Origin: Asanoa ishikariensis
GTDB lineage: Bacteria; Actinomycetota; Actinomycetes; Mycobacteriales; Micromonosporaceae
Length of the DNA: 64,000 nt
NCBI RefSeq assembly: GCF_900107455.1
Contig: NZ_FNQB01000001.1
Coordinates: 1 to 64,000 of the forward strand
Direction of reading: 5' to 3'
Part shown: positions 32,382 through 40,385 of the stretch, in pieces
Layout of the letters: the number at the start of each line of letters is the position of its first letter
Numbering within the stretch: position 1 is the first letter of the stretch
Notes under the pieces: generated by a model
The model's database searches: none
What the model saw: only the letters and a program-made list of their open reading frames with translations
What the model was told of the DNA's origin: nothing
Program-made: the position numbers and the translations under genes

Positions 32382-33887
32382 TCAGCTACCCTCCGCGTCG
32401 GTGACCACCGCGCGCATGATCTGGCCGGCGATCCGGGCCGCCTCGCCACTGCCGCCGCTGCCGGCCTCCTGGAGGAAGACGGCGACCGCGCTGACCGGCT
32501 GGCCGTCCTTGATCGCGAAGCCGATGAACCAGCCGTGGTCCTTGCGGTCCGGCGCGGACTGGGCGGTGCCGGTCTTGCCACCGACGACGATGTTGTCGAT
32601 CTGGGCGTTGCGGCCGGTGCCGTTCTGGACCACGTTGACCATCATGTCCCGCAGCTCACCGGCCACATCGCTGCTGACGACGGAGCCGTTGAGCTCCTTC
32701 GGCGTGGCCGTGTAGTGCGAGGTCGTGCGGTCGGGGCCGAGCAGCTTCTGCACCAGGTACGGACGCATCTGCCGGCCGTTGTTGGCGACCGCGGCGGCGA
32801 TCAGCGCACCCTGCATCGGGGTCATCCGGACGTTGTTCTGGCCGATGCCGCTCTGCGCCAGCGCGGCCGGGTCATCCCCGCCGTCCGGGTTCTTGATCTC
32901 ACCGGTCTCGCTGGTGGCGACCGGCAGGCCCTCGGCGTTGAGCCGCCCGCAAGTGAGGTCCGTCTGACCGAAACCGAACTTGCGCGCCTCTTCCTTGATC
33001 TTGTCGGCGCCGAGCGTCACCGCGAGTTGGGCGAAGCCGGTGTTGCACGACTCGGTCAGCGCCTCGCGCAGGGTGACCTGGGACTCGGGGCAGATCGACG
33101 CGGCCGCGTTCCGGATGTCGGTGCCGGACGTCGGCGCGCGGTAGACCGGGCCGGCCGGGATCTGGGTCTGCTGGGTGTAGCCGTTCTCCAGCGCCGCCGC
33201 GGCGTCGATCACCTTGAACGTCGAACCGGGCGGGTACGTCTCGCTCAGCGCGCGGTTGATCAGCGGCTTGTCGGGGTCGCCGTCGAGCTTGTCGAAGGCG
33301 GCCTCGGCTGCATCCGTGTCGTGGCTGACCAGCGGGTTCGGGTCGAAGCTCGGCATCGAGACCAGGGCCTGCACCGCGCCGGTCCGCGGGTTGATCGCAA
33401 CCGCCGCGCCCTTCTCGGCACCGACCCGGTTGTTGGTCATCTCCTTGAACGCCGTCTCCTGCGCGCGCTTGGAGAGGCTGAGTAGCACGCTGCCGCCCGG
33501 CGTCTTCTCACCCGTCCACAGGTCGGAGATCCGGTCGGCGACCAGCGCGTCGGAGGTGCCGGCGAGGAACTCGTCCTCGCTGCGCTCGATGCCGGTGGCC
33601 GCCAGGTTGACCGGGTTGTAGCCGACGACGTGCGCGTACGCCTCGTCCGCCGGGTACTGCCGAACGTATTTGAGCTCGCCGTCGGTCGGCTTGCTGGTGG
33701 CCAGCGCGGTGCGGCCGGCCTCGATCACGCCGCGCTCCCGCTCGTACTCGGCGATCTGCACTCGGCCGTTGTAGTCGCTGTTGCGGTATTCGTCCGCCTT
33801 GTAGGCCTGAACCCAGTTGAGGTTGGCGAAGAGCAGCGCGAAGAGAACCAGGACGACGACGCCGACCCGGCGCAGCGGTGCGTTCAC
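32382..33887 (-). CDS. pbpA: Class B penicillin-binding protein PbpA
   Basis: A 501-residue transpeptidase, membrane-anchored by VGVVVLVLFALLFANLNW (residues 7-25). Catalytic motifs are STFK (in TYPPGSTFKVIDAA, near residue 220), SCN (ALTESCNTGFAQL) and KTGTAQ (VVGGKTGTAQSAP). The N-terminal pedestal domain is present and the size is normal for the M. tuberculosis PbpA type. It pairs with the adjacent RodA polymerase, whose 3' end overlaps its start as ATGA. PbpA is known to be regulated by PknB phosphorylation in mycobacteria, in line with this operon. Confidence 0.95.
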   Translation of the reverse strand: MNAPLRRVGVVVLVLFALLFANLNWVQAYKADEYRNSDYNGRVQIAEYERERGVIEAGRTALATSKPTDGELKYVRQYPADEAYAHVVGYNPVNLAATGIERSEDEFLAGTSDALVADRISDLWTGEKTPGGSVLLSLSKRAQETAFKEMTNNRVGAEKGAAVAINPRTGAVQALVSMPSFDPNPLVSHDTDAAEAAFDKLDGDPDKPLINRALSETYPPGSTFKVIDAAAALENGYTQQTQIPAGPVYRAPTSGTDIRNAAASICPESQVTLREALTESCNTGFAQLAVTLGADKIKEEARKFGFGQTDLTCGRLNAEGLPVATSETGEIKNPDGGDDPAALAQSGIGQNNVRMTPMQGALIAAAVANNGRQMRPYLVQKLLGPDRTTSHYTATPKELNGSVVSSDVAGELRDMMVNVVQNGTGRNAQIDNIVVGGKTGTAQSAPDRKDHGWFIGFAIKDGQPVSAVAVFLQEAGSGGSGEAARIAGQIMRAVVTDAEGS

Positions 33888-35377
33888 GGCTTGATCACCT
33901 CCGTGGGCGCCCCGTGCAGTTGCGCGGGGGCACTCGCTGTCGCGCCGCTGGGTCGGGCCGAAGCCGACCCGTCGACCGGCCGCCGTGCGGCGTCGGAGAC
34001 GCGCAACAGCAACGCGATCAGCATCCAGTTGGCCATCAGCGACGAGCCACCGGCGGACAGGAACGGCGTGGTCTGGCCGGTCAGCGGGATCAACCGGCTG
34101 ATTCCACCCACGATGACGAACACCTGGAGGCCCAGCGTGAAGGCCAGGCCGCCGGCGAGCAGCTTGCCGAACGAGTCCCGCACCGCCAGGCCGGCCCGCA
34201 GGCCGCGCTGGACGATCAGCAGATAGACGATCAGCAGCGCCGAGAGCCCGAACAGGCCGATCTCCTCACCGAGCCCGGCGAAGATGAAGTCGTTGTGCAC
34301 CTCGGGGATGATCGTCGGCTGCCCACCGCCCGGCCCGGTGCCGAACAGGCCGCCGCTGCCCAGGCCGAGCAGCGACTGCACGAGTTGGAAACCCCGCTCG
34401 TACGGGTCGGAGAACGGATCGAGCCAGATCTGGGCGCGGTCGTAGAAGTTGGCGAACGGACCGCCGACCGAGGCACCGAGCAAGTAGGCGCTGTAGGCGC
34501 CGCCGAAGAAGAGCAGCAGGCCGATGATCAGCCAGCTCACCCGCTCGGTGGCGATATAGAGCGTGACCACGAACATGCCGAAGTAGAGCAGCGAGGTGCC
34601 GAGGTCCTTCTCGAAGACCAGGACCAGCAGACTGACGGCCCAGACCGCGAGCACCGGACCCAGGTCGCGGCCGCGCGGGAAGTCGATGCCGAGCACCCGC
34701 TTGCTGGCCAGCGAGAGCACCTCGCGCTTACGCACCAGGTAGTAGGCGAAGAAGGCGAGCAGTGCCAGCTTGGCGAACTCGCCGGGCTGGATCTGGAAGC
34801 CGCCGACCCTGATCCACAGCTTGGCGCCGTTGATCTCCGAGAACCGCCCGGGCAGCAGGGCCGGGATCAGCACCAGGACGATGCCGCCAAGGCCCAGCGT
34901 GTACGCGTACCGGGAGATCGCCCGGTGGTCCTTGATGACCAGGAGCACGATCGCGGCGAACAGGACCGCGATCAGCGTCCAGGCGAGCTGGCGGCCACCC
35001 GTGCCCGCGAAGATGGGGTACGTGAGCCGCTCGGCGGCCGGCGCCTCGGCCAGGTCGAGCCGGCGCAGGAACGCCACGCCGATCCCGTTGAGCAGGGCGA
35101 CGGCCGGGATGAGGGCCGGGTCGGCGTAGGGCGCCGTGTATCGGACCACCAGATGCAGGCCGAGGAACAGCGCGCTGAGGATCGCCGCCGGCACCCAGAA
35201 GTTGCCGGTGATCGTGTCGAACATGGTGACCTGGATGGTCGCGCTGTACGCGGCGACCAGCGCCATCGCAAAGCCGAGCAGGGCGAGCTCGGCGTTGCGA
35301 CGGGTCTGGACGTCACGGACGCGCGGAAGCTCACCCGTCGCCGCGGGTGTGTTAACCGAACCGGCCTGCGAACTCAC
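33884..35377 (-). CDS. rodA: SEDS peptidoglycan glycosyltransferase RodA/FtsW family
   Basis: A 497-residue polytopic protein with about 10-12 membrane helices. SEDS marks include WVPAAILSALFLGLHLVVRY, GAKLWIRVGGFQIQPGEFAKLALLAFFAYYL (the conserved GAKLWI and QPGE elements), VFEKDLGTSLLYFG, and at the C terminus FIFAGLGEEIGLFG and FLSAGGSSLMANW. It polymerises lipid II and works with a class B PBP, here PbpA encoded just downstream. The N-terminal 35 residues are soluble and rich in Pro/Thr. The start is GTG 35375-35377, 4 bp after the pstP stop. Confidence 0.95.
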   Translation of the reverse strand: MSSQAGSVNTPAATGELPRVRDVQTRRNAELALLGFAMALVAAYSATIQVTMFDTITGNFWVPAAILSALFLGLHLVVRYTAPYADPALIPAVALLNGIGVAFLRRLDLAEAPAAERLTYPIFAGTGGRQLAWTLIAVLFAAIVLLVIKDHRAISRYAYTLGLGGIVLVLIPALLPGRFSEINGAKLWIRVGGFQIQPGEFAKLALLAFFAYYLVRKREVLSLASKRVLGIDFPRGRDLGPVLAVWAVSLLVLVFEKDLGTSLLYFGMFVVTLYIATERVSWLIIGLLLFFGGAYSAYLLGASVGGPFANFYDRAQIWLDPFSDPYERGFQLVQSLLGLGSGGLFGTGPGGGQPTIIPEVHNDFIFAGLGEEIGLFGLSALLIVYLLIVQRGLRAGLAVRDSFGKLLAGGLAFTLGLQVFVIVGGISRLIPLTGQTTPFLSAGGSSLMANWMLIALLLRVSDAARRPVDGSASARPSGATASAPAQLHGAPTEVIKP

Positions 35378-35381
35378 GATG

Positions 35382-36827
35382 TCAGTTGGACGGCCGGCAG
35401 TCCGCCGGATCGATGACCGGCGGGACGGTGTCGGTTGGCGTCCCGTCCGGCACCGCGGTAGCTGAGCCGACGCCGGTCGGCGGAGTGGTGGTCGGCGCCG
35501 TCGCGACGACCGTCGGGGTGACCGGCGGAACCGTCGGCGTGTTCAGTTGCTCACCGGCGACGCCCGGGGTCGGACAGGCCGGCTTGAGGTTCGGGTTGGT
35601 CGGGTCGTCGGTCGTGAGCTCCGACAGCCGGCGCTGCGCGTCGGCTTCGCTGTTGGCCTGGATGCCCTGCTTGACCCGCTCCTGCGCGACCGAGGTGAGC
35701 TCGTTGAGGCTGGTGGCGCTGGTCGACTGGACGCTCGACAGGTCGACACCCGCGATCTGGCCCGGCACGCCGCGGAACACGGCGAGCTGACCTTCCTCGG
35801 TGGCACCGACGTAGAACTGCTGCTGGGTGACTCGCCAGCCGGCCCAGAGGCCGCCGCCAAGGATGATCAGCAGCACCCCGAACAGCACCGCGGTGCGCAA
35901 AGGCCGTCGGCGACGCCGGTCGGCATCGTCTTCGTGTGCGCCGCCGCGGCCGTTGGCCTCGGCCGGAAGGTTCTGGTCGGGCACCGCCGCCCGTGGAGCC
36001 GAGAGCGCCGCCGAGGCGCGAGCGGCCGGGGTGTCGGGGCTGGCCGAGGTGGTGTTGCCCCGGTCCCGGGCCGCCGCACCGCCGACGATCGGCGCCTGCT
36101 CGACGATGTCCTGGTCGGTCGCGTCCGCGATGACCACGGTGATGTTGTCAGGGCCGCCGCCGCGCAGGGCGAGCGCGATCAGTCGTTCGACGCACTGCTG
36201 CGGGTCGACGAAGTCGCGCAGCGACTCGGCGATCGTCTCGGCGCTGACCACGCCGGAGAGCCCGTCGCTGCAGATCAGGTAGCGATCACCGCGGAGCACC
36301 TGACGGACGGAGTATTCAGGGTCGATGTCGCGGCCGTCGAGCGCGCGGGTGAGCAGCGACCGCTGCGGGTGGCTGCTCGCCTCCTCGGCGCTGATCCGAC
36401 CCTCGTCGACGAGCATCTGAACGTACGTGTCGTCCTTGGTGATCTGCGCGAACTCGCCGTCGCGGAGCATGTAGGCGCGCGAGTCACCGATGTGCACCAT
36501 GCCGATCTTGCTGCCCGAGAACAGGATGGCGGTGAGCGTGGTGCCCATGCCCTCTAGCTGCGGGTTGGCATCGACGGTGTCGCGCAGTTGTTGGTTGGCG
36601 GTATCGACAGCCGTGCGCAGCGCGTCGACGAGAGCGTCACCAGGGACGTCCTCGTCGAGCGGGGCCATGGCTCCGATGACGATGTTGCTCGCGACGTCAC
36701 CGGCGGCCATGCCGCCCATGCCGTCGGCAACGGCGAGCAGCCGCGGTCCGGCGTAGACGGAGTCTTGATTTCCGTCCCGGATCAGACCGCGGTCACTGCG
36801 GGCCGCGTAACGCAGTGTCAGTGTCAT
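35382..36827 (-). CDS. pstP: PP2C-family Ser/Thr phosphatase PstP
   Basis: A 481-residue membrane phosphatase that dephosphorylates PknA, PknB and their substrates. The catalytic domain (residues 1-235) has RYAARSDRGLIRDGNQDSVY, LLAVADGMGGMAAGDVAS, VHIGDSRAYMLRDGEF, LTRALDG and YLICSDGLSGVV with the metal-binding Asp set. After an Ala-rich linker, a membrane helix (RTAVLFGVLLIILGGGLWAG, near 322-342) is followed by an extracellular region with Thr/Pro-rich repeats (VPPVTPTVVATAPTTTPP). The ATG overlaps the fhaB stop (ATGA). The layout matches Rv0018c. Confidence 0.96.
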   Translation of the reverse strand: MTLTLRYAARSDRGLIRDGNQDSVYAGPRLLAVADGMGGMAAGDVASNIVIGAMAPLDEDVPGDALVDALRTAVDTANQQLRDTVDANPQLEGMGTTLTAILFSGSKIGMVHIGDSRAYMLRDGEFAQITKDDTYVQMLVDEGRISAEEASSHPQRSLLTRALDGRDIDPEYSVRQVLRGDRYLICSDGLSGVVSAETIAESLRDFVDPQQCVERLIALALRGGGPDNITVVIADATDQDIVEQAPIVGGAAARDRGNTTSASPDTPAARASAALSAPRAAVPDQNLPAEANGRGGAHEDDADRRRRRPLRTAVLFGVLLIILGGGLWAGWRVTQQQFYVGATEEGQLAVFRGVPGQIAGVDLSSVQSTSATSLNELTSVAQERVKQGIQANSEADAQRRLSELTTDDPTNPNLKPACPTPGVAGEQLNTPTVPPVTPTVVATAPTTTPPTGVGSATAVPDGTPTDTVPPVIDPADCRPSN

Positions 36828-37309
36828 GGCCGTAACTCGAGTGAAGTGCGGCCGATACGGATCGGCACGCCGAGGGGGACGGGGGTCGGTCCGGTGACCT
36901 TAGCGCGATCGAGATACGTCCCGTTCGTCGAGCCCAGGTCTTCTACGAACCACTGCCCTGACCTGGGAACAAGCCGGGCGTGACGCGCCGACGCGTAATC
37001 GTCGGTGATCACCAGTGTCGAGTCCTCGGCGCGGCCGATTGTAATCTGGCCGTCACCGAGCGTGATTCGTGTGCCGGCAAGCTGGCCCGCGGTCACCACT
37101 AGCTGGTGAGCCGCGCGGCCCCGCTTCACCTTCGCCGGCCGCGTTTGGCCGGTCGACGCACCCACCCCGCGTGGTGCGGCGACCAGCCTGCTGGATCGGG
37201 CCCCGGCGAAGAGGTCACGCCGGATCACACCCACGACCGTGAACACGAAGATCCACAGCAGAATGAGAAATCCGATCCGGGCGACTTCGACGACGAAATC
37301 TCCGGCCAA
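36824..37309 (-). CDS. fhaB: FHA-domain membrane protein FhaB (FipA-like)
   Basis: A 161-residue protein with a single N-terminal helix (IGFLILLWIFVFTVVGVI, residues 11-28), a basic linker (RSSRLVAAPRGVGAST) and a C-terminal FHA domain that binds phosphothreonine. Diagnostic residues are ITIGRAEDSTLVITDDYASARHARL (GR, S and H) and VEDLGSTNGTYLDRAKV (LGSTNGT). It probably reads PknA/PknB phosphorylation, and in mycobacteria the protein FipA (Rv0019c) couples FtsZ and FtsQ. Overlaps and short gaps on both sides place it inside the operon. Confidence 0.95.
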   Translation of the reverse strand: MAGDFVVEVARIGFLILLWIFVFTVVGVIRRDLFAGARSSRLVAAPRGVGASTGQTRPAKVKRGRAAHQLVVTAGQLAGTRITLGDGQITIGRAEDSTLVITDDYASARHARLVPRSGQWFVEDLGSTNGTYLDRAKVTGPTPVPLGVPIRIGRTSLELRP

Positions 37310-37313
37310 CGGG

Positions 37314-38096
37314 CTAACCGTCCACGCGGAACGTCAGCGTCGTCGTGCCGAGCTGGATCATGTCGCCGGGGTTGAGCGCCACGGCCGAGACACGCTGGCC
37401 GTTGACCATCGTGCCGTTGGTCGAGCCGAGGTCCGTCAGGACGACCTGCGCACCGTCGAAGTCGAGTCGGGCGTGTCGCCGCGAGATCCCGACGTCGGGG
37501 AGGCGCAGGTTGGCCTGGTCGCCCCGGCCGATCACGGTCGAGCCCATCTGCAGCGGATAGGTTCGTCCATCGCCGGAGACCAGCCGGATGTTGCGACCAC
37601 CGGCGCCGCCACCACCGCCATGCATCGGCGGCTGCCCGTAGCCCTGGTCGTACGGCTGCTGATAGCCGCCACCACCACCGCCACCGGGCGCGTCGTAGCC
37701 CTGTTGCACCGGGGCGACGTCGCCGCCGGTGTAGACCTCGGCCGTGACCCGGAACATTCCGGTGTCCAGGCCGTCGCCACGCTCGATCTCGACGATCACG
37801 TCGCCGTAGACCGTCCACGCCTGCTCACCGATGAACTCAGCCTGCGACTGCGCGAGTTCCTGGGCGAGCGCGGCCGCGTAAGGCGCCAGCCGGCTGTGGT
37901 CATAGGGAGATAGGTCAATCACGTAGCGGTTCGGCACCAGAGTCCGCCCGCCGGCCAGGATAGCCTTGTGCGCCTCCGCCTCCCGCTGCATGGCGTTGAG
38001 GATCTCCACAGGGTGGACGACCCCCTTGAACACCTTGGCGAAGGCCCCTTCGACCAGGCCTTCCAAACGCTTCTCAAAGCGTTGCAGCACGCTCAC
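37314..38096 (-). CDS. fhaA: FHA-domain protein FhaA
   Basis: A 260-residue adaptor whose N-terminal 115 residues (MSVLQRFEKRLEGLVEGAF, and KVFKGVVHPVEILNAMQREA) are the FhaA-specific DUF3662 domain and whose C-terminal 90 residues are an FHA domain (STVIGRGDQANLRLPDVGIS, LTDLGSTNGTMVNGQRV). A Gly/Tyr-rich hinge (GGGGGGGYQQPYDQGYG) connects them. GTG 38094-38096 is preferred because GAGGAGG lies 5 nt before it and the domain then begins as in homologues; an ATG at 38123 would add nine residues. In mycobacteria FhaA binds phosphorylated MviN and links kinases to lipid II flipping. First gene of the operon. Confidence 0.94.
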   Translation of the reverse strand: MSVLQRFEKRLEGLVEGAFAKVFKGVVHPVEILNAMQREAEAHKAILAGGRTLVPNRYVIDLSPYDHSRLAPYAAALAQELAQSQAEFIGEQAWTVYGDVIVEIERGDGLDTGMFRVTAEVYTGGDVAPVQQGYDAPGGGGGGGYQQPYDQGYGQPPMHGGGGGAGGRNIRLVSGDGRTYPLQMGSTVIGRGDQANLRLPDVGISRRHARLDFDGAQVVLTDLGSTNGTMVNGQRVSAVALNPGDMIQLGTTTLTFRVDG

Positions 38097-38237
38097 CGGC
38101 TCCTCCTCGGGTTCCGAGGCCATGATGGTATCCGGCCGGGGCACATGCAGTCCGCATGGCGACCGACCGACTGTCTACGCCAGTCTCCGCAGAACGCCGT
38201 GGGAGCGCTGCCGCGCGTGGCGTCTGGGCGACCGTAA

Positions 38238-38257
38238 CCCGCCACCGGAGTGGCGGG
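38238..38257. terminator. Small hairpin upstream of tRNA-Leu
   Basis: CCCGCCAC and GTGGCGGG pair perfectly around a CGGA loop. It sits in the 252-bp gap between fhaA (start 38096) and tRNA-Leu (38349), where no gene on either strand ends, so its role as a terminator is uncertain; a structural or regulatory role is possible. Confidence 0.35.
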
Positions 38258-38348
38258 CAGCGTCGTGTTAGTCTTCCCAGGCGCCGCGAGCGGTAACCGC
38301 CCACGGCCACCGGCAGGCATAGCGTAATATGTGCCGGCAGCTGTTCCA

Positions 38349-38434
38349 GGGGAAGTGGCGGAATGGCAGACGCGCACGGTTCAGGTCCGTGTGCCCGAAA
38401 GGGCGTGGGGGTTCAACTCCCCCCTTCCCCACCA
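38349..38434 (+). tRNA. tRNA-Leu (anticodon CAG)
   Basis: A class II tRNA with a long variable arm. The acceptor GGGGAAG pairs with CTTCCCC, the anticodon stem-loop CACGGTTCAGGTCCGTG presents CAG, the variable region is GCCCGAAAGGGC, and the T arm is GGGGGTTCAACTCCCCC. The encoded end is ACCA. The T loop TTCAACT is slightly atypical of TTCRANT but acceptable. A TAGCGT -10-like box lies about 25 nt upstream. Confidence 0.95.
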
Positions 38435-38508
38435 TGACGTTTGGGCTCCGCGATTCGCGGGGCCTTAACGTTATGCACCCCCATTGCCGAGCAGCACCTG
38501 GAGTTGGC

Positions 38509-39582
38509 GTGTCCGTCGCGTTGGTGACCGGTTCCGGAGGCTTGATCGGCTCGGAGGCCACCCGGCACTTCGCCGGCCTGGGTCTCGACGTCGTTGGCAT
38601 CGACAACGACATGCGGCGCTACTTCTACGGCGAGGACGGCTCTACCGCCTGGAGTGTCGCGAGCCTTGGCAAGGACCTCGGCACCGCCTACACGCACTAC
38701 GAGACCGATATCCGGGATCGCGCCGGGCTCGAGCAGATCTTCAAGAAGTACGGCTCCGACATCGCTGTGGTAATCCACACCGCCGGCCAGCCCTCGCACG
38801 ACTGGGCCGCGAAAGAGCCGTTCACCGACTTCGACGTCAACGCCGTCGGCACCCTCAATGTGCTGGAGAACACCCGCGCGCACTCGATCGACGCGCCGTT
38901 CATCTTCTGCTCGACCAACAAGGTCTACGGCGACCGGCCCAACAGCCTGCCGCTGGTCGAGCTCGAAACTCGTTATGAAATCGCGCCCGACCACGCCTAC
39001 GCGGACGGCGTGACCGAGGACATGTCGATCGACGACTCCATGCACTCGATCTTCGGCGTGAGCAAGGTCGCCGGCGACGTGATGGTCCAGGAGTACGGCC
39101 GCTACTTCGGCATGAAGACGGCCGCGTTCCGCGGCGGCACGCTGACCGGCCCGGCCCACTCGGCCGCCGAGCTACACGGCTTCCTCGGCTACGTGATGCG
39201 CTGCGTGATGGAAGAGCGGGTCTACAACCTCTTCGGCTACAAGGGCAAGATGGTCCGCGACGCCATCCACTCCCACGACGTGCTGACGGCGTTCGAGGCG
39301 TTCTTCCGGGCCCCGCGCTCCGGCCAGATCTACAACCTGGGCGGCGGCCGGCACTCCAACACCTCGCACATCGAGGCGTTCGCCCTCGCCAAGGAGATCT
39401 CCGGCCGAGAGCCGAAGATCAACTACGTGGAGCAGGCGCGGATGGGCGACCACCAGTGGTGGATCAGCAGCATGGCCCGCTTCCAGGACCACTACCCCGA
39501 CTGGACGCAGACGTACGACGTGCCCATGATCCTTCGCGAGATCCACGACGCGAACGTCGACCGCTGGGTGCCCGGGTCGTGA
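38509..39582 (+). CDS. NAD-dependent sugar-nucleotide epimerase/dehydratase (SDR)
   Basis: A 357-residue extended SDR enzyme. The cofactor motif VALVTGSGGLIGSEATRHFA is at the N terminus and VIHTAGQPSHD follows. The active site appears as STNKVYGD, where Asn-Lys-Val-Tyr-Gly-Asp carries the family Ser/Tyr positions, and HSIFGVSKVAGDVMVQEYG with the catalytic Lys. It resembles CDP-paratose/CDP-tyvelose 2-epimerases more than UDP-glucose epimerases. GTG 38509 is used because GGAG lies 6 nt before it and the Rossmann strand follows. The 3' end overlaps the next gene (GTGA). Probably acts in the synthesis of a surface polysaccharide or glycolipid. Confidence 0.85.
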   Translation: MSVALVTGSGGLIGSEATRHFAGLGLDVVGIDNDMRRYFYGEDGSTAWSVASLGKDLGTAYTHYETDIRDRAGLEQIFKKYGSDIAVVIHTAGQPSHDWAAKEPFTDFDVNAVGTLNVLENTRAHSIDAPFIFCSTNKVYGDRPNSLPLVELETRYEIAPDHAYADGVTEDMSIDDSMHSIFGVSKVAGDVMVQEYGRYFGMKTAAFRGGTLTGPAHSAAELHGFLGYVMRCVMEERVYNLFGYKGKMVRDAIHSHDVLTAFEAFFRAPRSGQIYNLGGGRHSNTSHIEAFALAKEISGREPKINYVEQARMGDHQWWISSMARFQDHYPDWTQTYDVPMILREIHDANVDRWVPGS

Positions 39583-40385
39583 TCGACAAGGGCCGGCACA
39601 GCGTCCTCGGCGTCCTGGTGGACGCCGTCGACTACGAGACCGCGACCGCCCGAGTGATCGAGGCGGCGCACGAACGCCGGCCCATGGCGCTCACCGCGCT
39701 GGCCGTGCACGGCGTGATGACCGGCGTGCTCGACCCGCCGCACAACGCCCGACTCAACTCGTTCGACGTGGTCACGCCCGACGGGCAGCCCGTGCGCTGG
39801 GGCCTCAACCTGCTGCACGGCACCGGGCTCACCGACCGGGTCTACGGCCCGACGCTGACCCTGCGGGTGCTGGCCCGCTGCGCGGCCGAAGGGTTGCCGG
39901 TCTACCTCTACGGCTCGACCGACGAGACGCTCGCCCGCCTGGTCCCGGCGCTGGAGAAGATGTTCCCGGCGCTCAAGTTCGCCGGCCACGAGCAGTCGAA
40001 GTTCCGGATGGCCCGGCCCGGCGAGGCCGTCGAGATCGCCGACCGGATCCGCGCGTCCGGCGCCCGGGTCGTGCTCGTCGGGCTCGGCTGCCCGCGGCAG
40101 GAGATCTTCGCGTACGCCATGCGCCCGCTGCTCGACATGCCGCAGCTCGCCGTCGGCGCGGCCTTCGACTATCACGCCGGGCTGCTCCGCAAGCCGCCCG
40201 AGTGGATGCAGAAGGCCGCCCTGGAGTGGCTCTGGCGACTCGGCCTCGAGCCGCGCCGGCTGTGGCGCCGCTACGTGATCCTCAACCCGGCCTACCTGAG
40301 CCGGCTGTTCGCGCAGAAGCTCGGCATGTGGAAAGCGACCCCGCCGCCACCGGCGACGGAGCCGCTCTCCGAGTTCCCTGTCTAG
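39579..40385 (+). CDS. WecG/TagA/CpsF-family glycosyltransferase
   Basis: A 268-residue GT26-type enzyme that transfers a sugar to a lipid-linked acceptor at the inner membrane face. The family core is complete: TALAVHGVMTGVLDPPHNARLNSFDVVTPDG with the conserved Asp, VYLYGSTDETLARL, VVLVGLGCPRQEIFAY (GLGCPRQE) and AVGAAFDYHAG. The C-terminal basic helix (WLWRLGLEPRRLWRRYVI) is typical of membrane association. The GTG start overlaps the epimerase stop (GTGA), so the two genes are coupled. The stop shares CTAG with that of the convergent subtilase. The sugar and acceptor are unknown. Confidence 0.9.
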   Translation: MIDKGRHSVLGVLVDAVDYETATARVIEAAHERRPMALTALAVHGVMTGVLDPPHNARLNSFDVVTPDGQPVRWGLNLLHGTGLTDRVYGPTLTLRVLARCAAEGLPVYLYGSTDETLARLVPALEKMFPALKFAGHEQSKFRMARPGEAVEIADRIRASGARVVLVGLGCPRQEIFAYAMRPLLDMPQLAVGAAFDYHAGLLRKPPEWMQKAALEWLWRLGLEPRRLWRRYVILNPAYLSRLFAQKLGMWKATPPPPATEPLSEFPV